The notes under the pieces were generated by a model. That model saw only the letters and a program-made list of their open reading frames with translations. It was not told where the DNA came from and did not search any database. A DNA stretch of 64,000 nucleotides, taken from the NCBI GenBank assembly GCA_964030785.1, contig OZ034970.1, forward strand, positions 34,902,943-34,966,942, in the 5' to 3' direction. The position numbers and the translations under genes are program-made. This DNA is from Siderastrea siderea (lineage: Eukaryota > Cnidaria > Anthozoa > Scleractinia > Rhizangiidae). Below are positions 23,781-32,919 of the stretch, one piece after another; the first letter of the stretch is position 1; every line of letters begins with the position of its first letter.

Positions 23781-24666
23781 AGGACGGCAGTTCTGTATCA
23801 TAAGGAGCAACAAGCAGTTTCTCACGGACAAAGCCGCGCTTGGGCCCACCGCGCAAATAATACATGACCGGTTCATTCGGTTTGGTGACAGCTCTTTCAA
23901 TGTCGAAGACCTTCGAAGACCAGATAGGGTCACTGGCACGTCTGCGGCCGCCTTCAAGTTCGCCTGGTTGGTACAAACACCGAACATTGACGAGTGAGGA
24001 TAGTTTTTCTTCCTTCAACCCCACAGATCTGAAATATGGAGTTGAGGGTTTGGAAACAAAAGGTTTCTCTTTGATCGCTTTGGAGGGTTTCTTGCCAATG
24101 AATGTGGTCACTTCGTTGTTCAGCGCCGACACAACAGCAGGCAGCCAAACCACCCACTCGGTTGACCTCTGCCCTTCTGGCAGTTTTATTTCGACTGCGT
24201 ACTGATGTCCAAAGAGGCGTTCAGCCAGTGTGCGGTTGAAGCGTTCCACAATTGCCTGGTCTCGGTGAGACCAGGCATAATTTTGGAAACAGCACCCATA
24301 AACTAACGACCCGGATCGACTTGCAAAAGCTCTAGCCACCGCAGCGGCCCGCGATTGAAATACGTTGAAAGGCGCCGGCAATCGCTGTAGCTTCCTTGGA
24401 CGTCCCCGCCCCTGCCCCAGAGTGTCGTGGGGCCAGGAAAGGAAGTCGGCTTGGTGAACTTTGCTCTGTGTGGGAACATCAAACTTAGGCCGAGGAATGT
24501 AGCGAGGGGCTGACAAATGAACCCGCCAAAGCGCTTGTTTTTGCAGCCAATCACGAGCTACTTTGTTGGACACTCTACCTGCCTCGGCCAGTTTTTGGAT
24601 GGCTCCGAGGCCTTTCCAATAGCCTTTTGGGCTGTAATAAATGTGTGAAAGTTTTGTTTCGCTCAT
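23764..24666 (-). pseudogene. int: Polinton retroviral-type integrase (rve), partly deleted
   Basis: ATG at 24664-24666 opens a 300-codon frame that begins MSETKLSHIYYSPKGYWKGL, an N-terminal region typical of Polinton integrases. The core shows the first Asp in HQADFL and the Glu in QAIVERFNRTLAE. The segment holding the middle Asp (QVDPGR) is in another frame at about 24303-24330, so a frameshift and a small deletion disrupt the DDE core even though the long frame looks open. The C-terminal half has a basic/aromatic chromodomain-like region. It inserts element DNA into the host. A TATA-like run lies just before the ATG. Confidence 0.88.
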
Positions 24667-24770
24667 TTGATCGTTATTATATCAAAGCGCAGCAAAAAGT
24701 TGGTCGTACTTTTTATTTATTTTTGTTGGTATTTCCATGCAATGGTCGCTGACGAAGTCGTCAATCATCT

Positions 24771-25177
24771 TTAACTTATCAAGGAACTCCTTTTCGTCAA
24801 AAGATTCCTCTTTGAGGTAAAAACGAATCGCATCCGGAATTTTTTTGTACTCTGCCCGTCCGAATTTGGCTCTTTCGATTTTTTTGTCGTATTTTTTGCA
24901 CTTGCCATGATTTTGACGATAACGCTAAACGCCGTCAGAGAAGCGAACACAAAGGGGTTCAAAGTAATGCCCCCGGCAACCGCAGAAGTTATCATGGCTT
25001 TGCCTGCTACCACGTTGCAAACCGAATTGTTTTTTGGTATTTGCGGTACGTTTGTCGTATCCGTAGTGTTTTTTGTGGTAGTAGGCATAAAGATTTTTCA
25101 GCATATCACGCGTCTCCCCCGAAAGGGTTGTGTCAGTGTGGCTTAAGTCAAAAAATGTTTTGCTTTGTGTCACCCAT
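24771..25177 (-). pseudogene. Small Polinton protein with hydrophobic segment and basic tail
   Basis: The N-terminal part (FFDLSHTDTTLSGETRD, then a Tyr/Lys-rich stretch) is read at 25173-25040. A frame change then leads to the hydrophobic part (ITSAVAGGITLNPFVFASL) and a Lys/Arg-rich tail ending at 24771. The likely start ATG at 25175-25177 is itself out of frame by one base. TATATATAC lies 8 bases upstream (25185-25193). The hydrophobic segment suggests a membrane protein. It sits between integrase and fibre genes, all on minus. Function unknown. Confidence 0.6.
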
Positions 25178-25320
25178 CAGTGTTGTATATATAAAATCAA
25201 AAATTTACTGCAAGAAGTCAATCGCTTGTTCGATATTCGACAAGAAGTATAATCGAGCCATAGGTTTTCCGAGCGTTGGCATTATTCAGGTCTATTGCCA
25301 AAATACCAGCAGAAGGTATC

Positions 25321-26448
25321 TTAAAAGAATTTGGGTTTATCGCACCCTGTCGTCAAGTGAAAACCCTTGAAGGGCTTAGATTCCCAGTAAAAAATGTCTT
25401 TAACGAGGAAAAGATTTTCAAAGATATTCCTCTGTGTGTAATTACGCTGACATGACCGCCGAAGAGCCTTGCGCATGCAATAAACAGCTATATTCGTCAA
25501 AGATGCTCCACTCGCCAACGAAATGATTTCAACGCCATTCAACGTAAATCTATTGCTCCCGTTTTTCGAATCTAAAAACCCATTTATGTGGTGAACGGAA
25601 TTACGCAGCAGGTGTCCGTTCATAGACAGGTCCGTTTGCATTACCATTTATCATTTTCAATAACATAGGCTGTATCATAAACACTCGGGTCCACATCATT
25701 TTACGATCCCTCGATGCCGTGACCTATCCCCTGAGTGGGGCTACTTGCAGTGCCCTGACAATGCATGTCAATGCAGATGTATTCGGGAGGAGTTATGCTC
25801 CACTTATGTAAGTGAAGGATGGATCTACTGTAATTAACAAACAGCTTGGTGGATTGTTGGCCAATATTCAGTGAAGTGGAAACGACATTCGCTGACAAAT
25901 TTGTTGTGCTTGGAGGAAAAAATTCAATTGCCAAAATGTACTCGCCCTCCGGAAGTTTAAACATGTTGAATCCAATTCGAGAAGAGTACTCGTTTTGAGC
26001 GTCTTTCCCCATTGTGAAGCTGTAAGCTTTTTTATTAACATTGTGGGGGGAGCCCGCAAAGTTAACAATGCCAGCAACGATTATGTTATTTTCGCTGGAA
26101 GATTCATCATCATTTTCCGTAAGATACCTGAATACATCTTTTTTATTAGTTGATCTACTAATGTGCGACTCATTGATTTTTTTGTCAAAGTAATTTTTCA
26201 GCTCTACAGTCACATCCCCTTTGGCGGTGTTCACTTTATTGTTGACGTAGCCGCGGCGTCTCTCTCTTTCGATGGAAGGCCGAGATTGGTGATCAAATGG
26301 TCTTTCATGTCGATGTTGACTTCTCTATCCAACTTGGTTGCCAGCCAAGTGCCCATATCTTTTTGTTCGTCGCCTGCTCTGTGCCCCTGGGATCGGGGTA
26401 TTTCAAGTTGTAAATGGCGTTGTTGTTCATGTCTACCGCATGTTTCAT
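25321..26448 (-). pseudogene. Fibre/spike-like protein: repeat shaft plus knob-like domain, broken
   Basis: ATG at 26446-26448 begins with MKHAVDMNNNAIYNLKYP. The phrase 'Asn-x-I-x-N-L-x-x-P ... A-T-x-K' then recurs, for example MKDHLITNLGLP in another frame near 26300 and SMNGHLLRNSVHHINGFL near 25620. Such short repeats are typical of trimeric tail-fibre and spike shafts in phages. Between them lies a beta-rich domain (26150-25740; phrases FNMFKLPEGEYILAIEFFPP and LHKWSITPPEYICIDMHCQG in part) that could be a receptor-binding head. Frames change near 26360, 26250 and 25640, and a stop lies near 25703. It follows the ATPase on the same strand. The role in attachment is inferred from repeat form and gene neighbourhood. 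Confidence 0.6.
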
Positions 26449-26460
26449 TTTCCCGCCTTC

Positions 26461-26758
26461 CTATTTCGAGAGAAAGATTTCTCGCGTGTATTCGCAGCTG
26501 ATAGCTTTGCTCAAATCTCCATGGATAGCATACTGGCTTCTTTTCAAGCGCAGATTATCTCGTACTTGTTTTCGAGAAAAGGTAGACTTTGTCGCAAACC
26601 AGCAATTCATACAACATGTGCAGGAGAATGTTCGTTTTGCCCGAATTGCTAGGGCCACAGATTAACATCCGAAAGACGTCGGCCGGCATGCAAGGGTGCC
26701 CTTGTATGTAGTTTCTACCCAATTCATTTGGGTACGGGTTGTAGTTAGGAATTTTCAT
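26461..26758 (-). pseudogene. Packaging ATPase (FtsK/HerA-type), N-terminal remnant
   Basis: ATG at 26756-26758 begins MKIPNYNPYPNEL. About 36 residues on is a Walker A motif, LICGPSNSGKTN, followed by the helix and strand typical of Polinton and adintovirus genome-packaging ATPases (KVYLFSK). A frame change follows near 26565, then about 35 more residues and a stop at 26461. The Walker B and arginine-finger parts are gone, so roughly two thirds of the usual protein is missing. It would have pumped DNA into the capsid. It diverges from the proline-rich gene across a 36-bp gap. Confidence 0.85.
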
Positions 26759-26794
26759 TTTGCTTGTAAGTATATGGGCATAAAGAATACGACC
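26759..26794. promoter_or_regulatory. 36-bp divergent promoter region of the Polinton
   Basis: This is the whole gap between the minus-strand ATPase ATG and the plus-strand ATG at 26795. It contains GTATATGGGCATAAAG, which reads as CATATAC on the minus strand and as TATATG/CATAAAG on plus. Similar TATATAC phrases precede other genes of the element. Promoter activity is inferred. Confidence 0.5.
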
Positions 26795-27533
26795 ATGTCT
26801 ATGCAAAAGTGGAAGAAAATGGCTGAAGAAAAAGCTGCGGTAGATGCACAAACGCGGCAAATACGGCAGACGATCAGAAAAAACCAAATCGCAAAAAAGT
26901 GCAGCCAGCTTTCCAGCGAAGAGCTTTTTGAACCGATCACAAGAAGGCTGGACCAACAAGCGGCGCAACTCACAACAGAAACCGCAGACGGGGCGGAAAC
27001 AGAGGGGCCCGACGCACCAACTCCACCACCATCCCCTCCACCACCCCCACCCACCCCTACAGAGGAGGATGATGTGCATGGGTTTGTTTTTCCTCAGCAT
27101 CCGGAGTTCGCTGAGGGCACTGAGGGTGCTGAGAAGCCTCAGCGTGCTAAGTGGAAGAAGGCTAAGGCTACAAAATTTCTTGAAAAGACAAACGAATCGA
27201 ACAGGCTGCTGCAGCTTTCGCCTACGAAAAAACCAAAAGCCCCACCCTCACCCAAACCAATTCCTTGGATGAAAGAAATTGAAAAACGTATGGCTGCGAT
27301 AGGAAAGCCAACGGAAGAAGAGAGTGATGTTGACTTCGAATGGGAAGGGAGCGGGCTGACACAGAACCCGGTTTATGATTTGATCAACAAGCTTTCATTT
27401 ATCTCTATGCAAACAAAGCCAGGAACACCTCGTTGAAGGCCAGGAAAGAAGTCTTGGGCATCTTGGAGATTCTCTACAACCAGGGCTTGATTGGAAAATC
27501 GCAAAAACAACAAATTTTACGCAATTTAATATA
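26795..27533 (+). pseudogene. Proline-rich, coiled-coil Polinton protein of unknown function
   Basis: The start ATG at 26795 gives MSMQKWKKMAEEKAAVDA, chosen because it directly follows the divergent promoter. The first ~50 residues are charged and probably helical. Then comes an acidic stretch and a proline run (TPPPSPPPPPPTPTEEDD), then a basic region with KPKAPPSPKPIP. The open frame ends at 27436, but a matching tail in the next frame (ILEILYNQGLIGKSQKQ) continues to 27533, so a frameshift near 27425 is likely. The protein lies between the ATPase and the capsid candidates, suggesting a structural or scaffold role, but I recognise no domain. Confidence 0.65.
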
Positions 27534-27538
27534 GCGTG

Positions 27539-28277
27539 ATGGTTTTTAGCGTTCTTTTGGAATCCGCAAAAAAATAGTCAGACGAAAAAACCAACGAGTT
27601 CACGATACACTTCAATTCGCCCATTTACTTGGACGAGGGGAAAGAATACAAGGCGGCTCTCAGTGAGCTGATCACCATGACCTATTCGTGGTTGAACGTC
27701 GCGGCTGCCCACGATAACAACAAAATCAAATGGAGGGAAAAAAAAGATCGGGGGCATATACAACTAGCAGGATTTGAACTCCTACCTGCAAGAATCGGTG
27801 AGGCGGGTGAACCCGAGTGATCCCAAAAGCACCCAGATCTTCACCCTTTATTTCGACATGCCGATTTACCGCCTCGTCATCTAGATCGCCAAAGATTACG
27901 AGTTCAACTTGCGGGCGGGGAAATTTGCAGATTTGGTGGGGTTCGATGGAAAGGTTTTGACTGACGCCATGGCCACAAAAAGCTACGTCGGAGATTGGCC
28001 GCCAAACATCACGAGAAACGCCAACTGGGTTTACATTCATTGCGATCTCAGTTTGCAGCGCGTGGCGAACGTGGGCAGCGACGTTTTGTTCGCCCTTTCC
28101 ACCACAGGGCTCCGCCCCAGCTACCCCTTTTCGAAAGAACCGCTTCACCTGAACTAGCACCCAGTCAACCGAAACCTAATCGATTCCATCCGCGTCCGGG
28201 TGACGGACGACAGAAACAACAACTTGGCTTTGAACGGGCTCGACGTTGCTCTTGAAATATTAATCGACGAAGCGTGA
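27539..28277 (+). pseudogene. Candidate minor capsid (penton-like) protein, broken
   Basis: ATG at 27539 is followed after 12 codons by a stop, then by NEFTIHFNSPIYLDEGKEY, a phrase common at the start of cnidarian Polinton structural proteins. A frame change occurs near 27745, with stops near 27882 and 28155. The middle part (GDWPPNITRNANWVYIHCDL) and the end (IRVRVTDDRNNNLALNG) are well kept. At about 245 codons and predicted beta-rich, it fits a single-jelly-roll minor capsid protein. It is followed 19 bp later by the next gene. The assignment rests on position, size and family resemblance, not on structure. Confidence 0.6.
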
Positions 28278-28296
28278 ATTTTGGTTGGTATATACG

Positions 28297-28464
28297 ATGA
28301 ATTGTCCGAGCGAGTGGACGCGTTCTTATGACGAAGCGCCCGGCCGGTATCGCTACAAACACAAAGGCTCGGGACTCATGGCGATTGGAAAAGTTTTGAA
28401 GACCGGCGACACAAGCGTCGCAAAAAAGCTGCGAAAGTTGCGGCTGAATCCGCTCAACTGCTAA
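28297..28464 (+). CDS. Small basic ORF between the capsid candidates
   Basis: ATG at 28297 follows TATATAC (28289-28295) almost directly. The 55-codon frame starts MNCPSEWTRSYDEAPGRYR and ends with a Lys/Arg/Leu-rich segment (KKLRKLRLNPLNC), then stop TAA. It may be the separated N-terminus of the capsid gene that follows in another frame, or an independent small core protein. The DNA-binding-like charge is seen; function is unknown. Confidence 0.5.
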   Translation: MNCPSEWTRSYDEAPGRYRYKHKGSGLMAIGKVLKTGDTSVAKKLRKLRLNPLNC

Positions 28465-28465
28465 T

Positions 28466-29213
28466 CCTTTTTTGAGGGGCTGAAAGACAGACTCATGCTT
28501 CCAATGCCGCTGGAGTTCGAAATCGACCTCCAGTCCGACGAGGAAATGATTTTCAAAACGGTGGTACGGCGCGGCGCATTGTTGTCTGTAAGCTTAAGCT
28601 GTGGGTTCCACGGCTCCACTTCACTTCAGAAGGATCGAAAAGAGTCAATGAAAACTTCCTCAAACCCACCCAATGGCCTTGCATGAAAGAAACCATCATC
28701 CCAAGCTCCAGTCGGCGCAATGCTAGCGGTCCTGGCTCATCACTCCGGGTATCAAAAACCCCAAACACGTCTTCATTTTCTTCCACCAAACCGGCAAACA
28801 AAACAACATACAGGCCAACCCGTACAAGTTCGACCCGTTTGACATCGACGGCGACGACAGCGTCAAACTTTCCACGTGCCGACTCCAGTTTAGAGCTTCC
28901 TTTTACCCCGAGCTGGATTACGAAGAAGAGTTTAAAATGCCGATCCTCAACGACCTTATCAACTTTAGATATCGAAGAAACGATTACAGCACAGGGGTTC
29001 AGGTGCAGACTGGCATCTTTTAACGCCGTATCCTATTAGTTACTTTGACCTCAGGTCTGGTAAAGAAAGTCTGACGGGCGATCCAAAGAGTTTGACTTTG
29101 CATTGCCAGCTTAACGAGGCGGCCAATGCAGAAGATTACACGATTTACGCAATGGTTTCAAAGGAAGAAGAGCTCGTGGTAAACCAAGTTGGAAACGAAT
29201 TGGTTGTGGCGTG
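28466..29213 (+). pseudogene. Candidate major capsid protein fragment (F54H12.2-like)
   Basis: Reading begins SFFEGLKDRLMLPMPLEFEI. Frames change near 28560, 28710 and 29020, and a long well-kept stretch follows (phrases HVFIFFHQTGKQNNI, DPFDIDGDDSVKLSTC and FYPELDYEEEFKMPILNDL, at about 28765-28950). The C-terminus ends NQVGNELVVA and TGA. These phrases resemble proteins often annotated as 'F54H12.2-like', which belong to Polintons. About 248 codons is half the normal length of a double-jelly-roll capsid protein, so it is truncated or this is only its C-terminal half. It would form the virion shell. Confidence 0.6.
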
Positions 29214-29231
29214 AAACAATTTTAACGCAAT

Positions 29232-29246
29232 TATATACGCGCAACC
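29232..29246 (+). promoter_or_regulatory. TATATAC element before the core-protein gene
   Basis: TATATAC at 29232-29238, eight bases before ATG 29247. The same heptamer precedes the genes at 28297 and (minus strand) 25177. Confidence 0.45.
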
Positions 29247-29828
29247 ATGGCGACGGCATACCACCCTTCCAAGTTTGCTTTGTCTGATGGGCAAAAGGAA
29301 AAACTGCAAAAGGCTAACTGTTCAAGGACGCCTGTTTCTTTGAAGATCAAGCCTGAGCAGATTGGCCACGGCGACGAACCACTTCTCACCACGACTCAAA
29401 TAAATAGAATTCAGAAAGCTAGAAATTCCGGCAAAGGGCTTCTCCTCAATCTTACCCAGACCCAGATTGAAAAAACCGCTACGCGGGGGGCCGCCTGTTT
29501 TCAACGGTGTTACGTTTAGCGCGCCCACTGATTAAGCCTGCAGTCAAAGCTTTGGCAACTGTGGGGCTAAGTTTTGGTGCTGAAAAGGCGCTCAAAAAAA
29601 ATCTTTGGAAACGGTTATGGTCCTCGAGAAATCGAATTGTACAACCTCGTCCAGGCGATGTCTCCACAACAGAAAAGAGCTGTTTCTGACTATCTCGTGG
29701 GTAAGGGTATGGCTCGAGGCGGTGGCGCAGCGCAATACAGCGGCTTTCTTGGCATGCTTGCGAGCATAGACGTGCCGCATGCAATCAGCCTGGTGATAAA
29801 AATATTCGGTAAGGGTCTGCACCTTTAG
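29247..29828 (+). pseudogene. Small basic/amphipathic virion-associated protein (pX/pVI-like), broken
   Basis: ATG at 29247 starts MATAYHPSKFALSDGQKEKL. The first 60 residues contain two similar beta-type phrases (VSLKIKPEQI, LLLNLTQTQI), a form I associate with small cnidarian Polinton proteins. Frame changes near 29505 and 29600 lead through a helical region (ARPLIKPAVKALATVGLSFG) to a C-terminus ending IFGKGLHL. The hydrophobic and basic tail recalls membrane-active or DNA-condensing adenovirus core proteins, but this is by analogy only. It precedes the protease, which would process such proteins. A proline-rich remnant (PPPPPPQPPQPSGG) follows near 29860. Confidence 0.55.
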
Positions 29829-29892
29829 GGAACCCAGCGCTCGCGCGCCCGCCGCTCACCTCCTCCACCGCCGCCACAACCACCACAACCAA

Positions 29893-30381
29893 GTGGAGGA
29901 AAGGTTTGCAAATTCAACCGCCGCCCTTCTTTGGCACTTGGGAAGTTTACCAAAAAAAATGATTTTGAATGGTGAAAAAAAACTAGGAGTGCCGCTCATA
30001 GGTGTTTTTATGTGCAACCAGCGCATGCCTTTCGTGCACACCCCCTGCAGTGTTAATTTGGATGATTATGGAAATTTGGGCACTCACTGGGTTTGCTGTT
30101 GGAAGAACGACTCTGGCGAATACGAGCACTTTGATTCCTTTGGTATTCCACCACCGTTAGAATGAGAAAAGGAGTTGAAAAAAAGAGGTATGCCTTCTTT
30201 TCTGTGCAATGACAGCCAACTTCAAGAAACCACCAGCGTTCGGTGCGGTTACTACTGCCTGCTGTTTTTAAATGAAAGAAACAAGGGCACGAGCTACGAA
30301 AACATACTCAAAATGTTTTCCAACGTCCCCCAATACAACGAAAAAATTGTAGAAAATTATTGGCTCAATATACTGCCATGA
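29893..30381 (+). pseudogene. Adenain-type cysteine protease (C5/Ulp1 fold), broken by one stop
   Basis: The catalytic order His-Asp-Cys is visible: GNLGTHWVCCWK near 30078-30110, HFDSFG near 30126-30143, and TTSVRCGYYCLLFL near 30229-30270. A Gln (SQLQ) lies shortly before the Cys, as in the oxyanion site of this family. A TGA at 30163-30165, between the Asp and Cys regions, splits the frame. The start is uncertain; an ATG at about 29958 is possible. Proteases of this kind mature capsid proteins in adenoviruses, Polintons and virophages. The TGA overlaps nothing, but the final stop overlaps the next ATG. Confidence 0.85.
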
Positions 30382-30596
30382 TCACGATCGATCACAAATT
30401 CGGCCTCTCGCTGATCGATGAAGTAAAACACGCTTTGGATAAAATAAGGCTAAATCACATGCATCACGAACCGTTCCGGAAAGTTCTTTTGCTTGAAGGG
30501 AAGAAAGCTTGGCCGTTCGTCAGGCCAACCGACAGAACCTGTTTCATTGAAACCTATGTCTCTTTGTGCGACGTCGCAAAAAAGAAATTCCAATAA
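30378..30596 (+). CDS. Small Polinton protein, unknown function
   Basis: The ATG (30378-30380) overlaps the protease stop as ATGA, a tight viral-style arrangement. The 72-codon frame is intact: MITIDHKFGLSLIDEVKHAL, then a helical, charged middle and ...CFIETYVSLCDVAKKKF. No domain is recognised. It is one of the few undamaged frames of the element. Confidence 0.6.
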   Translation: MITIDHKFGLSLIDEVKHALDKIRLNHMHHEPFRKVLLLEGKKAWPFVRPTDRTCFIETYVSLCDVAKKKFQ

Positions 30597-30608
30597 TAAA
30601 TAGGCAGC

Positions 30609-30757
30609 ATGGAAGTGTACTGTGTGAAAGAAAAACACCACACCCCAACGTACAACGTTCAGAAAAAACCATTTTCGCCAAAAATGGGCACAAAATGTTA
30701 AAAGTCCAATGCGCCGTTTGCGGCATCACAAAAACACGCTTTTTGCCGGGAAACTGA
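30609..30757 (+). pseudogene. Short zinc-ribbon protein (DUF5679-like)
   Basis: ATG at 30609 starts MEVYCVKEKHHTPTYNVQ. A one-base frame change near 30665 leads to KNGHKMLKVQCAVCGITKTRF. The C-A-V-C-G knuckle followed by a Thr-Lys-x-Arg-Phe end resembles the DUF5679 zinc ribbon found in Polintons and phages. The N-terminal knuckle shows YCVKE in place of C-x-x-C, so one zinc ligand appears lost. Function is unknown; a nucleic-acid-binding role is possible. Confidence 0.65.
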
Positions 30758-30763
30758 GTGAGC

Positions 30764-31428
30764 CCTCCCACGCGGAGGGCGAAGGTATTGCCAGTGATTT
30801 GGCAATTTCTCTCGGCGACCTACTGTTTCACAAGGGGCTTCCATTCCTTGCGAAAAAAGGGCTTGAAGCCGGCAGATATTACGCCTCAGAGCTAAAGAGA
30901 AATCCTGAGCTTCAACAAAAAGCTTTTAACTACGGCATTCGAAATGCACAGCCCGCAATACAAAAAGTAGCGAGTTTCTTGACCAGTTGTCTACTGCTGT
31001 GAGACCGGATAAAAAATATAAAACTGACCGGCCAGAGTTAGACGGTGCTGGCCTTGATATACACGCAGCAATTGGCAAACAGCCAGCGCTTAAAGAAGGC
31101 TGGACTTTACCGGGGCACAATTACGCTGGCCCCTGAAACCCGTTGGATGAGCAGCTTAAATATAATCCAGAAAGTGGAAAAATCTTAGAAATTCATCAAC
31201 AACCAACGGGAAGGACTGACGCGGTTGCAATTCAGCACGATGTCGATTACGCTTCTCGCGAATATCGCGCAAAGACCTATGGTAAAAACTCAAAAAAATG
31301 TAAGCACCAGGCTGATAAAAAATGGTCAAATCTCTTGACTCAATTCCTTGGCAACAGAGACAGTGGGGTCACGCACTAGCTCGCAATGAAATTAATGTAA
31401 AACAAAAACTTGGTCTTGGGGTTTGATA
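30764..31428 (+). pseudogene. Phospholipase A2-domain protein (parvovirus VP1-type), broken
   Basis: An N-terminal helical region (DLAISLGDLLFHKGLPFLAK) leads, after frame changes near 30985, to GWTLPGHNYAGP. There the calcium-loop signature G-P-x-N-P-L-D is interrupted at the x position by TGA (31135-31137). The active-site phrase IQHDVDY follows near 31232-31252. A stop at 31377-31379 comes before a short conserved tail (ARNEINVKQKLGLG). Phospholipases of this kind let parvoviruses and some adintoviruses breach endosomes. No start codon is evident. In this copy the calcium loop is broken, so it is inactive. Confidence 0.85.
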
Positions 31429-31520
31429 GCAAAAGCCCCCCCCCCAAAACTCTCTTTTTAACGATTTGTTTAAATGAAAACGCATTTGGTTCATTGTTTT
31501 ATCGTCAAGTCAGATGTGAT
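31429..31520. other. Possible right border zone of the Polinton
   Basis: A poly-C run lies at 31437-31445, directly after the last Polinton coding remnant. No terminal inverted repeat matching the left side was found. Confidence 0.3.
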
Positions 31521-31524
31521 TGCA

Positions 31525-32400
31525 GCCTAGGTGGTTCACTCATAGGGCCAAGATCGGAGGGTAAATCGATTCCGACCTCTGCAAATAGGTCTTTCAACTG
31601 TTTGATTGTTTCTGATGTAGCGGTAAAAACAACTTGCCTTTCACCGGTTTCCAAGTTTTTTTTAAACTCAAGTTTGGACTAAATCGCCCAAATAAACCGC
31701 AAAAACTGATTTTCGTTAAAAATATATAGCTTGCTGGAGGGCCAACAACATCCATTGTATATAATACGTGTAATAATATACAACATGATTGCGCTACTAT
31801 ATTTTGTGTATTGTGGTTTGGACAACTTTTGTACGCCAAAACGGCAAAAAAATGTCAGATCCATCGTGTACGAGGTTGTAAAAGCGTTGGAAAAAAAAAA
31901 AAGAAAACCGCATACCTAAAAATTTGTCGCTGGACTAGCGCCTATTCACTAACAGTTTACTAGCTTCTGATAACTCTTCTTACAGTTTTGCCACCTTAAT
32001 CGGTATTGGGCTTTCTTCGATAAAAATCGGATTCCAAAAGATTTGGGTTCTTTCTTTGTTTTTAAAAAAATTTCCATCCCCACATAAATTTTGATTTGCT
32101 GATTTTGGTTGGTATAAAGTATGTGTTTCGGCAAAGGTGGTCTTTTTTTGTTAAAAAGACATATGTTTGGATTCTTCAAGTAGTTTTTCCAGTTGTTTCG
32201 TGCTGCAGACAACTTCGATTTTACCTTCTTCGTTTTCTAAAACAACCCGTGAGCCAAACTTTGCTTCTTTGTGGTCTAAAATTTTCCAACTCTTGCCTGC
32301 CAGCTCTCGAAGCTTTTTAGTTTTTGGCGTTGAGAGAGCTTTTTCCACCACAATTTGAACTTCATCTTGCTCAACAACGAGATTTTTCGCTGCTGTCAGA
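31525..32400 (-). pseudogene. Degraded minus-strand coding remnants, family unknown
   Basis: Two charged, protein-like stretches are read on the minus strand. One is at about 32395-32151 (VVEKALSTPKTKKLRELAGK, then KILDHKEAKFGSRVVLENEE and a Leu/Lys-rich end). The other is at about 31690-31525 (LETGERQVVFTATSETIKQL, then LFAEVGIDLPSDLGPMSEPP). Between them lies a Lys-rich part in a third frame. The amino-acid texture is convincing and stops are few, but I recognise no domain. They could belong to the Polinton's right end or to another inserted element. Confidence 0.45.
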
Positions 32401-32915
32401 TATCGTTTGTCATTATAGTCGTGAAATAAGTTTGTGTGATTCAGTCTTTTTTTGCAAGACCGTGGATGCTAGTGATGTCATTTGCGACAACAATTTTTTT
32501 ACTCACCCTGAATAGTATGTTGGTCTGCGTAAGGTTTCCCTTATTTTGTCATCTAATTGGCTAAATTTCCCCGTACCTATTTACAGTCCTATGGTCAATA
32601 AATTTGTCTTTGCTAATACATACAATTTACTTAAAAAGACAACATAGAGCGCAGTGCCTTCAAACTTCAAACCGTGGACCTTCCAATGGTAATTCTAAGT
32701 CCAGCACACCTTAAAAGCACCCCAAATCACCCTTCATTCACACTAGAGATACGAGCCAGAAAAAATTTTCCTTCGAGTGTTACAGGTATTAGTAAGAGGA
32801 AAAGAGGACAAACGTTGCTCAACTAATCTCAAGACGAAAAGATTTGTTTTTTTTTTTTAAGTTTTGGTCAATATAATAAAAGCACGGCCTATAGTGGTAG
32901 TATTGGGGGTGTCAC
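32401..32915. other. Intergenic or terminal intron, no gene recognised
   Basis: AT-rich, with no supported exon. Confidence 0.4.
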
Positions 32916-32919
32916 TTAC

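Larger units (their letters stand above)
21600..31430. mobile_element. Degenerate Polinton/Maverick (adintovirus-like) element
   Basis: One ~10-kb block carries the hallmark gene set: protein-primed polymerase, retroviral-type integrase, FtsK/HerA-type packaging ATPase, adenain-type protease and capsid candidates. It also carries virus-type accessory genes (fibre-like, zinc ribbon, phospholipase A2). Polymerase is on plus and integrase on minus, converging. The fibre and ATPase are minus, and from 26795 onward all genes are plus. GC content is higher than in the flanks. Nearly every gene has stops or frameshifts, so the element is dead. I could not find the terminal inverted repeats, so both boundaries are approximate. 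Confidence 0.92.

Noticed and set aside
26555..27100. Long minus-strand frame upstream of the ATPase ATG (Gly/Trp-rich)
   Set aside because: The N-terminal part mirrors the proline codons of the plus-strand gene; the true start is at 26758.
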